Below, piece after piece: positions 7,913 through 14,972 of a stretch of 39,382 nt of DNA. How positions within the stretch are numbered: the stretch's first letter is position 1; each line of letters begins with the position of its first letter. The position numbers and the translations under genes are program-made. Below the pieces are notes generated by a model, which worked only from the letters and a program-made list of their open reading frames with translations, was not told the origin of the DNA and searched no databases. The stretch spans positions 1 to 39,382 of the forward strand of contig JASBSA010000084.1 of the NCBI GenBank assembly GCA_030149175.1. The letters are read 5' to 3'. Source of the stretch: Winogradskyella sp. (GTDB taxonomy: Bacteria; Bacteroidota; Bacteroidia; Flavobacteriales; Flavobacteriaceae).

Positions 7913-9337
7913 ATGGATGTGAATAGCACGGACTTTAACGATAACCCTTATTATCAATTGTTTCTAAAGCAACAATCTCAACAGCTCAATATAGGAACCG
8001 TACCTTATAGTGCTCGAATAGAGAAACTAAAAAAACTGAGGACTGCAATTGAAGTAACCTTTAGAGATCAAATTATTGAAGCGTTACACAAAGATTTAAA
8101 CAAGCCTAAAGTAGAAGTAGAGCTCACCGAGATTTATCCGATTATTAGTGAGATTAAATTTGCTAAATCTAATTTGCGTAAATGGATGCGTAAGCAAAAG
8201 GTAGATACACCTATGTCAATGCTTGGTTCAAGTTCTTACTATATTTACGAGCCTAAAGGAGTTTGCTTAATTATTTCGCCATGGAATTTTCCGTTTAATT
8301 TAACGTTTGGGCCTTTGGTGTCTGCAATTGCAGCAGGTAATTCTGTAATTATAAAACCATCGGAGATGACACCAAATTCTTCAGCATTAATGGAAGAAAT
8401 TGTAAAAACTGTTTTTGAAGAGGAGGATGTTGCACTAGTAGAAGGAGAAGTCAAAACATCCACTCAATTATTACAATTACCGTTTAATCACATCTTTTTT
8501 ACAGGGTCGCCTAATGTTGGAAAAATTGTGATGTCTGCAGCTGCTAAACATTTAGCCTCAGTAACACTTGAACTAGGAGGGAAGTCTCCAACAATAATAG
8601 ATAATACTGCTAATGTTGATAAAGCAGCAAAACGTATCGTTTGGGGAAAGTTTATGAATGCAGGACAAATATGCGTATCGCCAGATTATGTGTTGATAGA
8701 TGAAAGTATTAAAGCGAAGTTTATTGAAGCATGTAAAAAATGGATAGAGCGCTATTTTACCAATCAACCTAAAGCATCAGATTCTTACGCAAGGATTGTA
8801 ACCCAAAAGCATTTTGAACGGTTACAATCTCATCTGCAAGATGCAAAAAGCTTAAAAGCTAAAGTAGATATTGGTGGTGAGTTAGAAGCCGATTCAAAAT
8901 ATATAGCGCCAACCTTAGTTTCTAATTTAATTGATGAGGCAACATTATTAGATGAAGAAATTTTTGGGCCTATTTTGCCAATAGTTACTTATAAAACATT
9001 AGACGAAGCGATTGCTTATATTAACGAAAAAGAGCGTCCTTTAGCACTTTATATTTATAGTAGCAGTAAAAGAAATACAAAACACATTATCAAAAATACT
9101 AGAGCAGGTGGTACATGCATTAATAACAACGTGATTCATTATGCTAATCATAACTTACCTTTTGGTGGTGTAAATAATAGTGGTATAGGTAAAAGCCATG
9201 GTTTTTATGGTTTCAAAGCTTTTAGCAACCAACGCGCTGTGGTAAAGCAACATACCTTTGGTATTAATGAATTGCTGTTTCCACCATACACTAATTTTAA
9301 GGAGAAACTTGCCAAACTCACTATAAAGTGGTTTTAA
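7913..9337 (+). CDS. Aldehyde dehydrogenase, ALDH3-like
   Basis: 474 residues. It oxidises aldehydes to carboxylates with NAD(P)+. The ISPWNFPFNL motif (about residue 122), IKPSE, FFTGSPNVGK, the general base E220 in LELGGKSP and the catalytic nucleophile C254 in GQICVSPDY are all present and correctly spaced. Length, the LPFGGVNNSGIGKSHG motif and the C-terminal PPYTNFKEK region fit the ALDH3/fatty-aldehyde branch. No signal peptide, so cytosolic. The substrate cannot be told; medium or long-chain aldehydes from lipid turnover are likely for this branch. It stands alone between an upstream divergent gene and a hairpin that starts 3 bp after its stop. No clear link to the surface-protein genes was seen. 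Confidence 0.93.
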   Translation: MDVNSTDFNDNPYYQLFLKQQSQQLNIGTVPYSARIEKLKKLRTAIEVTFRDQIIEALHKDLNKPKVEVELTEIYPIISEIKFAKSNLRKWMRKQKVDTPMSMLGSSSYYIYEPKGVCLIISPWNFPFNLTFGPLVSAIAAGNSVIIKPSEMTPNSSALMEEIVKTVFEEEDVALVEGEVKTSTQLLQLPFNHIFFTGSPNVGKIVMSAAAKHLASVTLELGGKSPTIIDNTANVDKAAKRIVWGKFMNAGQICVSPDYVLIDESIKAKFIEACKKWIERYFTNQPKASDSYARIVTQKHFERLQSHLQDAKSLKAKVDIGGELEADSKYIAPTLVSNLIDEATLLDEEIFGPILPIVTYKTLDEAIAYINEKERPLALYIYSSSKRNTKHIIKNTRAGGTCINNNVIHYANHNLPFGGVNNSGIGKSHGFYGFKAFSNQRAVVKQHTFGINELLFPPYTNFKEKLAKLTIKWF

Positions 9338-9339
9338 GC

Positions 9340-9376
9340 AAAAAAGGGAATTGCTCCCTACTGCAAATTCCCTTTT
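9340..9376 (+). terminator. Bidirectional terminator hairpin (copy 2 of the shared loop)
   Basis: Stem 9346-9354/9363-9372 with a one-base bulge, loop TCCCTACT on the plus strand, flanked by A6 and T4. It begins 3 bp after the aldehyde dehydrogenase stop. On the minus strand it could be a backup terminator for the S74 surface-protein gene, with loop AGTAGGGA and a T6 tail. It has the same loop as copies at 248, 9486 and 14858. Confidence 0.8.
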
Positions 9377-9438
9377 AATGATTTTTCTGTACTAAATTAA
9401 TAGCAATACAAATGTATTTTAAATAAGTTATTAAGGTC

Positions 9439-9457
9439 TCATCCTTTTGGGTGATTT
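9439..9457. repeat. Imperfect palindrome TCATCCTTTTGGGTGA, copy 1
   Basis: A 19-bp sequence, TCATCCTTTTGGGTGATTT, identical to 12125-12143. The first 16 bases form an imperfect palindrome (6-bp arms, T4 centre). This copy lies between two terminators at the 3' side of the S74 surface-protein gene and the other copy lies at its 5' side. Confidence 0.5.
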
Positions 9458-9472
9458 ATTAAATATTGAAAT

Positions 9473-9502
9473 AAAAAAAAGCCACTCCCTACTGCGGCTT
9501 TT
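9473..9502 (-). terminator. Intrinsic terminator, loop AGTAGGGA (copy 3)
   Basis: Stem from 9481-9485 paired with 9494-9498, extended by A/T pairs, with loop 9486-9493. A run of eight A (9473-9480) becomes the U tail on the minus strand. One position pairs as G-U only in the minus-strand RNA and is an A/C mismatch on the other strand. It therefore ends the leftward S74 surface-protein transcript, about 60 bp after its stop. Confidence 0.85.
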
Positions 9503-9563
9503 CCGCCCAAAAACATAATTGCTCCTTTTAAACAATTAGTATTAAATTTTGATTAACAACAGA

Positions 9564-12065
9564 TTAATCTTCAGTAGTATTATTGCTGACTGATGTACTA
9601 TAAGAGTTATTATTTTCTAATGCTAAAATTCTTGCCTCTAGTTGCTCTAATCTGCTTAATTTTTCTTTTAAAATGGTATTTTCTGTTTTTAGTGTTTCAA
9701 TTTTTGTGTTTAATTCTTGAATCGCTTTTACGGTAACAGGAATTATATCAGAATAGTAAACACCAAGATTAGTAACTGGTCGCATTTCTTCTACACCTGT
9801 TTCTTCATCTATAGTTACGGATTCTTCGGTAACAACAACTTCTGGTAGTACTTCTAATAAATTTTGTGCAGAGAAGCCTATTTTAGTAGCTGGATTAGAT
9901 GATTTTTTCCAACTAAATGTTAATGTTTCAACCTGCATTAATTCTTCTAAACCATATTCTAAAGGTTTAATATTTTTCTTTTGACGTAAGTCACTGGTAT
10001 TTATAGTACCATCTCCTGCCCAAAGTGCTTGCCACCTCCAATTAGAAGTACCTAAAGATCTAACGTTATCATCAAAAGGTAATAGTCTACCATGAAGCAT
10101 CATGTAAAGGTTGCCAACATCAAATAAAAATTCCGTACTACCTATTCCTGTTGTTGTATTTCTATTTATTCCATCAATTTCAAAATCAGCTACGTAATTC
10201 ACTGTTGCTGTCACACCATTTACTACTCTGGTGTTACCATTCTCTGCCAATCCAAGTGCCGTACTTTGTCCAATTCTAACTACATTTTCACTGGCATCTA
10301 CCCAAAACATATGGCTTCTGGTATCAGATTCTATTCTAAAATCGGCATTATTGTTTCCTTGATCATTAAAAACAGTTATGCCATTGCCATGTATCCTGTG
10401 ATTCACAGTATTATTTTGGTAAATATCTAAAACGCCGTCATCACCACTATCATAAAGTCGAGCCAAAATATCACCTGAATTTACGGCGCCATCTCGAAGC
10501 CATAAATCATCTGAATAAAATGAATTGCCTGTTACATTAAACGTTCCTGCAGTATTTGTGGCTCCTATTGAGACTCTATTTATTCCAGCATCAACCAAAA
10601 ACATATTTTCATTAGTATTGGATTCTACTCTAAAGTCTCTGTCTAAACCTTGTTGGTTAAAGACAGCTGCAGTGTTAGCATTTAAGTCTATAGATACTAT
10701 TCCGTTTTCATAGATTTGAAGTCTACCATCATCATCCATATCTATAAACCTTGCTAAAATTGTAGATGATGCATCAGAGTTTTCATCCCTTAAATATAAA
10801 TCACCACCAAAAACAGCATCACCAAAGGCATTCATCTCGAATTTGTCTACGCCAGCATCTTGTACTTTAAATGTGCCTGAACTGTTGACATTGAAGATCA
10901 TGTCAAACGTATTATTGGTAATAGTAGTGTTCTGATTTAGAGTTCCTCCTAGCCTAACTTGGTTTCCTGTAGCTGACAATCCATTGAGAGCAGTTACTAC
11001 TCCAAGAGTACTCGGGTTTGTCCAACTAGCGGTTCCATTAGCGTCTGTTGTTAATACATAACCGTTTGACTGGTTTCCATCTGTATATTGAAGATTGCCG
11101 TTGATGTCTAAGGTTGCATCTGGAGTCGGATCACCAATACCAATATTGCCATCACCTGTTACTACCATAATGTTACCAGTACCAGTATGGAACAGATTGA
11201 AACGACTGTTAGCAGCTATATTATCAGTGTCCCCAAAAAAAGTCCATACATTACCATTAGTTGTACCTGTATTGGTGAAATTTACACGAGCACCGCTAGA
11301 TCCAACATCTACTAAGTTAATATGTGGTTGAGCGCCAGTATTATTAGCCAGAATATCTAAAAACCCATTACCAATTGTTTGGCCTATTGCTACTTTACCT
11401 TGAGTATAGATATTATCATTAATACTATTGGGTTCATTAGTTGTACTCTGTGTATACCAATCGTGATCAGAATTGTCGAGTGAGGAAAGATTAACGTTTT
11501 GGGGTGTTCCGTTTTCAATACCAACAGTTAGAATATTTGTAGAATTATTAAATGATAAGTTTTGTATGTTTTGATCATCAGTACCTGTTCCATCTTGTAA
11601 TGAGGCTAAGTTTACCGTTTGTAACGGTTGACCATCATTTATAAGAGATAACCTAAGTGTGGTGCCAACAAGGCTAAAATTATCAATGGTTTGATTATCT
11701 TGATCAATACCTGCGTTTATTTTAATCCAATCATTAGCAGTGTCGTCCCAATAGTAAAAACCTTTACCATCTTCACCAGTATTGTCATAAAACACCATCA
11801 TACCATCTTGGTTTGCAGTCATAGAGACATCTGCTGGTAAATTGGTAACACGAGGTATCAATATACCATCTTGATTGGTTGGTGAAGTTGTGTTAGAAGC
11901 ACTAATATCCAATTGTGCTTGTGGGTTGGTATTGCCAACACCTACTTGGGCCAATAGACTGTGGCCAATTAAAAAGATAAGGATTACTATAACACCTATG
12001 GCAAAGTTCTTAAACGGAGTTTTACTTAATGTATCTTTTGAATCATTTGGGTTAGTAGTATTCAT
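9564..12065 (-). CDS. Exported tail-fibre-like protein with peptidase S74 (endosialidase chaperone) domain
   Basis: 833 residues. An unusually long n-region of about 22 residues precedes the hydrophobic segment and an LLAQ cleavage site; the mature head QVGVGNTNPQAQLDIS follows. Repeats of the DNQTIDNFSLVGTTLRLSL type come next (about 122-200), then two tandem modules of about 85 residues (LYLRDENSD...VDAGINRVSIG and LWLRDGAVN...VDASENVVRIG). The C-terminus is an S74 chaperone of endosialidase domain with NTSDLRQKKNIKPL. S691 and K696 match the Ser/Lys dyad (SDxRxK) of self-cleaving tail-fibre chaperones. A coiled coil follows (about 785-825). By family analogy the C-terminal part assists trimer folding and may then be released. 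It is transcribed leftward, divergent from the TPR kinase gene. Confidence 0.88.
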   Translation of the reverse strand: MNTTNPNDSKDTLSKTPFKNFAIGVIVILIFLIGHSLLAQVGVGNTNPQAQLDISASNTTSPTNQDGILIPRVTNLPADVSMTANQDGMMVFYDNTGEDGKGFYYWDDTANDWIKINAGIDQDNQTIDNFSLVGTTLRLSLINDGQPLQTVNLASLQDGTGTDDQNIQNLSFNNSTNILTVGIENGTPQNVNLSSLDNSDHDWYTQSTTNEPNSINDNIYTQGKVAIGQTIGNGFLDILANNTGAQPHINLVDVGSSGARVNFTNTGTTNGNVWTFFGDTDNIAANSRFNLFHTGTGNIMVVTGDGNIGIGDPTPDATLDINGNLQYTDGNQSNGYVLTTDANGTASWTNPSTLGVVTALNGLSATGNQVRLGGTLNQNTTITNNTFDMIFNVNSSGTFKVQDAGVDKFEMNAFGDAVFGGDLYLRDENSDASSTILARFIDMDDDGRLQIYENGIVSIDLNANTAAVFNQQGLDRDFRVESNTNENMFLVDAGINRVSIGATNTAGTFNVTGNSFYSDDLWLRDGAVNSGDILARLYDSGDDGVLDIYQNNTVNHRIHGNGITVFNDQGNNNADFRIESDTRSHMFWVDASENVVRIGQSTALGLAENGNTRVVNGVTATVNYVADFEIDGINRNTTTGIGSTEFLFDVGNLYMMLHGRLLPFDDNVRSLGTSNWRWQALWAGDGTINTSDLRQKKNIKPLEYGLEELMQVETLTFSWKKSSNPATKIGFSAQNLLEVLPEVVVTEESVTIDEETGVEEMRPVTNLGVYYSDIIPVTVKAIQELNTKIETLKTENTILKEKLSRLEQLEARILALENNNSYSTSVSNNTTED

Positions 12066-12068
12066 AAT

Positions 12069-12088
12069 GTAGAGAATTGATTAATAGC
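12069..12088 (-). promoter_or_regulatory. Leader with CTCTAC element and CTATTAATC
   Basis: The minus-strand leader contains GCTATTAATC (12088-12079), then TCTCTAC (12075-12069), then three bases to the ATG. The UCUCUAC heptamer can pair with GUAGGGA of the terminator loop with one G-U pair. The same arrangement precedes the collar-domain gene at 16088. Confidence 0.45.
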
Positions 12089-12124
12089 ATGGTGTAAAAT
12101 TCTTAAATTGTATTAGGTTTCATT

Positions 12125-12143
12125 TCATCCTTTTGGGTGATTT
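12125..12143. promoter_or_regulatory. Imperfect palindrome TCATCCTTTTGGGTGA, copy 2 (candidate operator)
   Basis: Identical to 9439-9457. It sits in the 123-bp divergent region between the S74 surface-protein gene and the TPR kinase gene, about 20 bp upstream of the latter's -7 box. A half-site GGGTGATTT also occurs at 14736-14744, before the LuxR-type regulator gene. That regulator could plausibly bind here (inference). Confidence 0.4.
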
Positions 12144-12162
12144 TAGAAGTCAATAGGTTTGT

Positions 12163-12170
12163 TAACTTTG
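12163..12170 (+). promoter_or_regulatory. Promoter -7 box of the TPR sensor kinase gene
   Basis: TAACTTTG matches the Bacteroidetes -7 consensus TAnnTTTG and lies 18 bp before the ATG at 12189. No good TTTG -33 box is visible at the usual spacing. Confidence 0.45.
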
Positions 12171-12188
12171 TGTTACTAATAATTTTAC

Positions 12189-14111
12189 ATGAAAATCAAT
12201 CACATATTCCTTGGTATATGCTTGGCATTCAGTTATCTAGCGTATTGCCAAGATGCACCTGTGGATTCCTATCAGAATAGTTTACAGAAGGTTATTGATA
12301 GCGATATATCTAAAAGTGTTAAAAAAGAATCGTTGTTCTTATTGGGAGAGTATTTGGTTCAGCGAGACCCAGATAAAGCCGAACTAATTGCTAAAGATTT
12401 AGAGGCTAATTACATTGAAAATGATAGTAATGAGATACGTCGTAACAACTATATTTTTGCAGCCAGTCACAGATGGCATGGAGATTATAAAACCGCATTA
12501 GACTTTTATAGAGATATAAACTCTTTTTCCAAAAAGCGTAATGATTCTATAGATATTGCCAAGAGTGCACATTTTATAGGAACAATCTCAATGTTTTTAG
12601 GGAATAATGTAGAGTCTCAAAATATGCTTTTAGAAGCGGCATCTATTTATGATAAAATAGGAAGTGCAAAACAAAAAGCCAGAATTAATAATACACTTGC
12701 AGGTTTTTACCTTAACGTAGATCAGCTTGAAAAGGGAAAACAACAATATTTAAAAGCTTTAAAGCAGTTTGAAGTCTTGCAAGACAGCTCTGGTTTGGCA
12801 AGTGTTAATGCTAATCTTGGAATGTTGTATACTGACTTGGGAGAATACGATAAGGCAGAATATCATCTAATGAAGCAAAAGGAATACAATGTGGTGTTTC
12901 CAACATTGAGAGAAATGGGCTTTCATCATGATTTTCTTGGGTTGTTAAGGCAAGAACAAAACCGACTAGATGAAGCTTATGAAGAACATTTAAGGGCTTT
13001 AAAAATCCGTGAAAATTTAAGTAGTACTTACAACCTATGTGAATCTAAAATTCATATGGGTGAAATCTTAATAAAGCTAAAAAGATATGATGAAGCCATA
13101 GATCAACTTAATGATGTATTTTCTTTTGAAGAACATGAATCTTTAAACCAAGAGCAACGTGCTTATGATCTGCTAGCTGAGGCTTATGAAAAAAAAGGAG
13201 ATTACAAATCGGCACTCAATAACTTCAAAGCTTACAAAACGATGACTGATTCAATCTATACAAAAGAATCGATTGAAATCATCGCTGAGAAAGATGCACG
13301 ATACAATCAGCAAAAGAAAGACGCTAAAATTGCATTGCTAAATAAGGAAAAGGAAATCTCACAGACCAAATTATCGCGTTCTAGATCTATAATGATTATT
13401 TCTTTGATTGGTCTTGGTTTACTAGCCATTGCAGCTCTAGCCTTGTTAAAGATGAATCGAAAAATAAAAAGTAAAAACGAAACGATTTCCAAAGCTTTAA
13501 AGGATAGAGAGTTACTGTTGCACGAAACCCATCATCGTGTAAAGAATAATCTTCAGATGATTTCAAGTTTGCTTAATCTGCAATCTAAATATGTGAAGGA
13601 TGATAATGTTTTAGAAGTGCTTCAAAATGGGAGAAACCGTGTACAATCTATGGCTATTCTACATAAAAATTTATATGTAGGAGAGGATCTAAATATGGTG
13701 AATATTCAACATTATTTTGAAGGATTGGTAGACAGCATTTTAAATTCTTATAACAAGACAGAGAATGATATAGACTTAAGGATTGATGCAGAAAAAGTTA
13801 CCATGGATGTAGAGTCTGTAATTCCTCTTGGTTTAATTGTTAATGAGTTGGTTACTAATTCATTAAAGCATGCTTTTCCGAAGGATATTAAAACTAAGCC
13901 TGAGATAACTTTAAAAATGTCTGAACGGGAGGATTTTTATACCTTAAAGGTTGCAGATAATGGTGTTGGTATACAAAACGATATTATAGAAAATGGTAAT
14001 AAGGAGTCTTTTGGTCAACGTCTTATAAAATCGCTTTCCAAAAAACTAAAAGCATCTATTAGTATTACTAACGATAACGGAACTTCAGTCTCTTTTGAGC
14101 TTCCAAAATAA
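12189..14111 (+). CDS. TPR-containing sensor histidine kinase, HisKA_2 family
   Basis: 640 residues. Residues 1-20 are a signal peptide ending AYCQ. Several tetratricopeptide repeats follow (about 95-360, e.g. ASVNANLGMLYTDLGEYDKAEYHL), then a coiled coil, a membrane helix (about 400-422), and a cytoplasmic kinase core. The HisKA_2 phosphoacceptor is H448 (or H449) in THHRVKNNLQMISSLLNLQS. The ATPase N-box is LIVNELVTNSLKHAF, followed by DNGVGI and FGQRLIKSLSKKLKA. The periplasmic TPR region probably senses a protein or peptide partner. The response-regulator gene lies tail-to-tail with a 3-bp gap, so the pair converges rather than forming an operon. It is paralogous to the kinase at 16964-18889. 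Confidence 0.92.
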   Translation: MKINHIFLGICLAFSYLAYCQDAPVDSYQNSLQKVIDSDISKSVKKESLFLLGEYLVQRDPDKAELIAKDLEANYIENDSNEIRRNNYIFAASHRWHGDYKTALDFYRDINSFSKKRNDSIDIAKSAHFIGTISMFLGNNVESQNMLLEAASIYDKIGSAKQKARINNTLAGFYLNVDQLEKGKQQYLKALKQFEVLQDSSGLASVNANLGMLYTDLGEYDKAEYHLMKQKEYNVVFPTLREMGFHHDFLGLLRQEQNRLDEAYEEHLRALKIRENLSSTYNLCESKIHMGEILIKLKRYDEAIDQLNDVFSFEEHESLNQEQRAYDLLAEAYEKKGDYKSALNNFKAYKTMTDSIYTKESIEIIAEKDARYNQQKKDAKIALLNKEKEISQTKLSRSRSIMIISLIGLGLLAIAALALLKMNRKIKSKNETISKALKDRELLLHETHHRVKNNLQMISSLLNLQSKYVKDDNVLEVLQNGRNRVQSMAILHKNLYVGEDLNMVNIQHYFEGLVDSILNSYNKTENDIDLRIDAEKVTMDVESVIPLGLIVNELVTNSLKHAFPKDIKTKPEITLKMSEREDFYTLKVADNGVGIQNDIIENGNKESFGQRLIKSLSKKLKASISITNDNGTSVSFELPK

Positions 14112-14114
14112 AAG

Positions 14115-14729
14115 CTAATGTAATAAGGTGTGTACTAAGGCAATTGTTTCAGAGCGTGTATGCGTATTCATTTTTTCGTAAATATTCTTAATGTGTGTTT
14201 TTACAGTATTAACACTTACAAATTGAGATTCTGCTAATTGTCTGTTGGTTTTACCTTCATATAAGCCTTCTAAAATTTCAAACTCTCTTTGTGTTAGCGG
14301 AGTATTGATTTTAGAATTTATCATTTCAATTTTAAGTGAAACAGGTAATACGAACTTTGAAAAGTTATAAAGTGCCACTTCAATATTAGAATAAAGCTCT
14401 TTTTCATTAAAGGGTTTTACGATATAACCCATTGGCATTGTTGGTTTAGCACGTTCAAGAATTTCTTTACCAGAATACGATGTAAGATATAAAAAAGGGA
14501 CTCTACGTGTTTTATTAATGTGTGCAGCAACTTCAAACCCTTCGTAATTACCATCTAGATTAATATCTAAAAGTACTAGGTCTGGTTGCTCATCATTAAT
14601 ATAATCTATGGCTTCTGCTTTAGAATATGCCACAGCTACAACGCTATAATCTACATTTGTAAGCATATCATGAATATCCTCTCCAATGATTGGGTCATCT
14701 TCAACAATAAGCACTCTTATAGTAGACAT
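14115..14729 (-). CDS. Response regulator, receiver plus LuxR-type HTH
   Basis: 204 residues. The receiver (1-125) has the acidic pocket E10-D11-D12, phosphoacceptor D55 in LLDINL, T83 and K105 in YIVKPF. A GerE/LuxR-type DNA-binding domain occupies about 140-204, with LTQREFEILEGLYEGKTNRQ and VSVNTVKTHIKNIYEKM. It is a phosphorylation-controlled transcription factor, most likely partner of the HisKA_2 kinase that converges on it (stop codons 3 bp apart). Its receiver is closely similar to that of the LytTR regulator at 16194 (both have PxGYIxKPF and a following SNI). Its leader carries the CCCTAC element seen before the surface-protein genes. Confidence 0.94.
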   Translation of the reverse strand: MSTIRVLIVEDDPIIGEDIHDMLTNVDYSVVAVAYSKAEAIDYINDEQPDLVLLDINLDGNYEGFEVAAHINKTRRVPFLYLTSYSGKEILERAKPTMPMGYIVKPFNEKELYSNIEVALYNFSKFVLPVSLKIEMINSKINTPLTQREFEILEGLYEGKTNRQLAESQFVSVNTVKTHIKNIYEKMNTHTRSETIALVHTLLH

Positions 14730-14732
14730 GTT

Positions 14733-14739
14733 GTAGGGT
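14733..14739 (-). promoter_or_regulatory. CCCTAC element 3 nt before the LuxR-regulator start
   Basis: Minus strand reads ACCCTAC, three bases, then ATG. The gene is not homologous to the surface-protein genes, so the element here is unlikely to be mere shared ancestry. Six bases are complementary to the AGUAGGGA terminator loop. Confidence 0.42.
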
Positions 14740-14847
14740 GATTTAAAAAAGTTTACAGCAAGTTACTAAGCAGAACGTGAGTTTCAAAAAAAGACGATAT
14801 AAATCTGATTTTATTGATAAATAGTAGATTAGATTTTAAATAAAATG

Positions 14848-14875
14848 AAAAAGCCGCTCCCTACTGCGGCTTTTT
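14848..14875 (-). terminator. Intrinsic terminator, loop AGTAGGGA (copy 4)
   Basis: Perfect 10-bp stem AAAAAGCCGC/GCGGCTTTTT around the loop at 14858-14865. It lies 98 bp after the stop of the leftward collar-domain gene. The A/T-rich stem ends make it usable in both directions. Confidence 0.88.
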
Positions 14876-14972
14876 CTGTTATCCGACTTAATTTTATAAT
14901 GTCGGTCTCAAAACATAGTTGTTGTGTTTTAATAATCAAAGATTGTTTGTTTTTGCCTTGTTAACTCATCTT

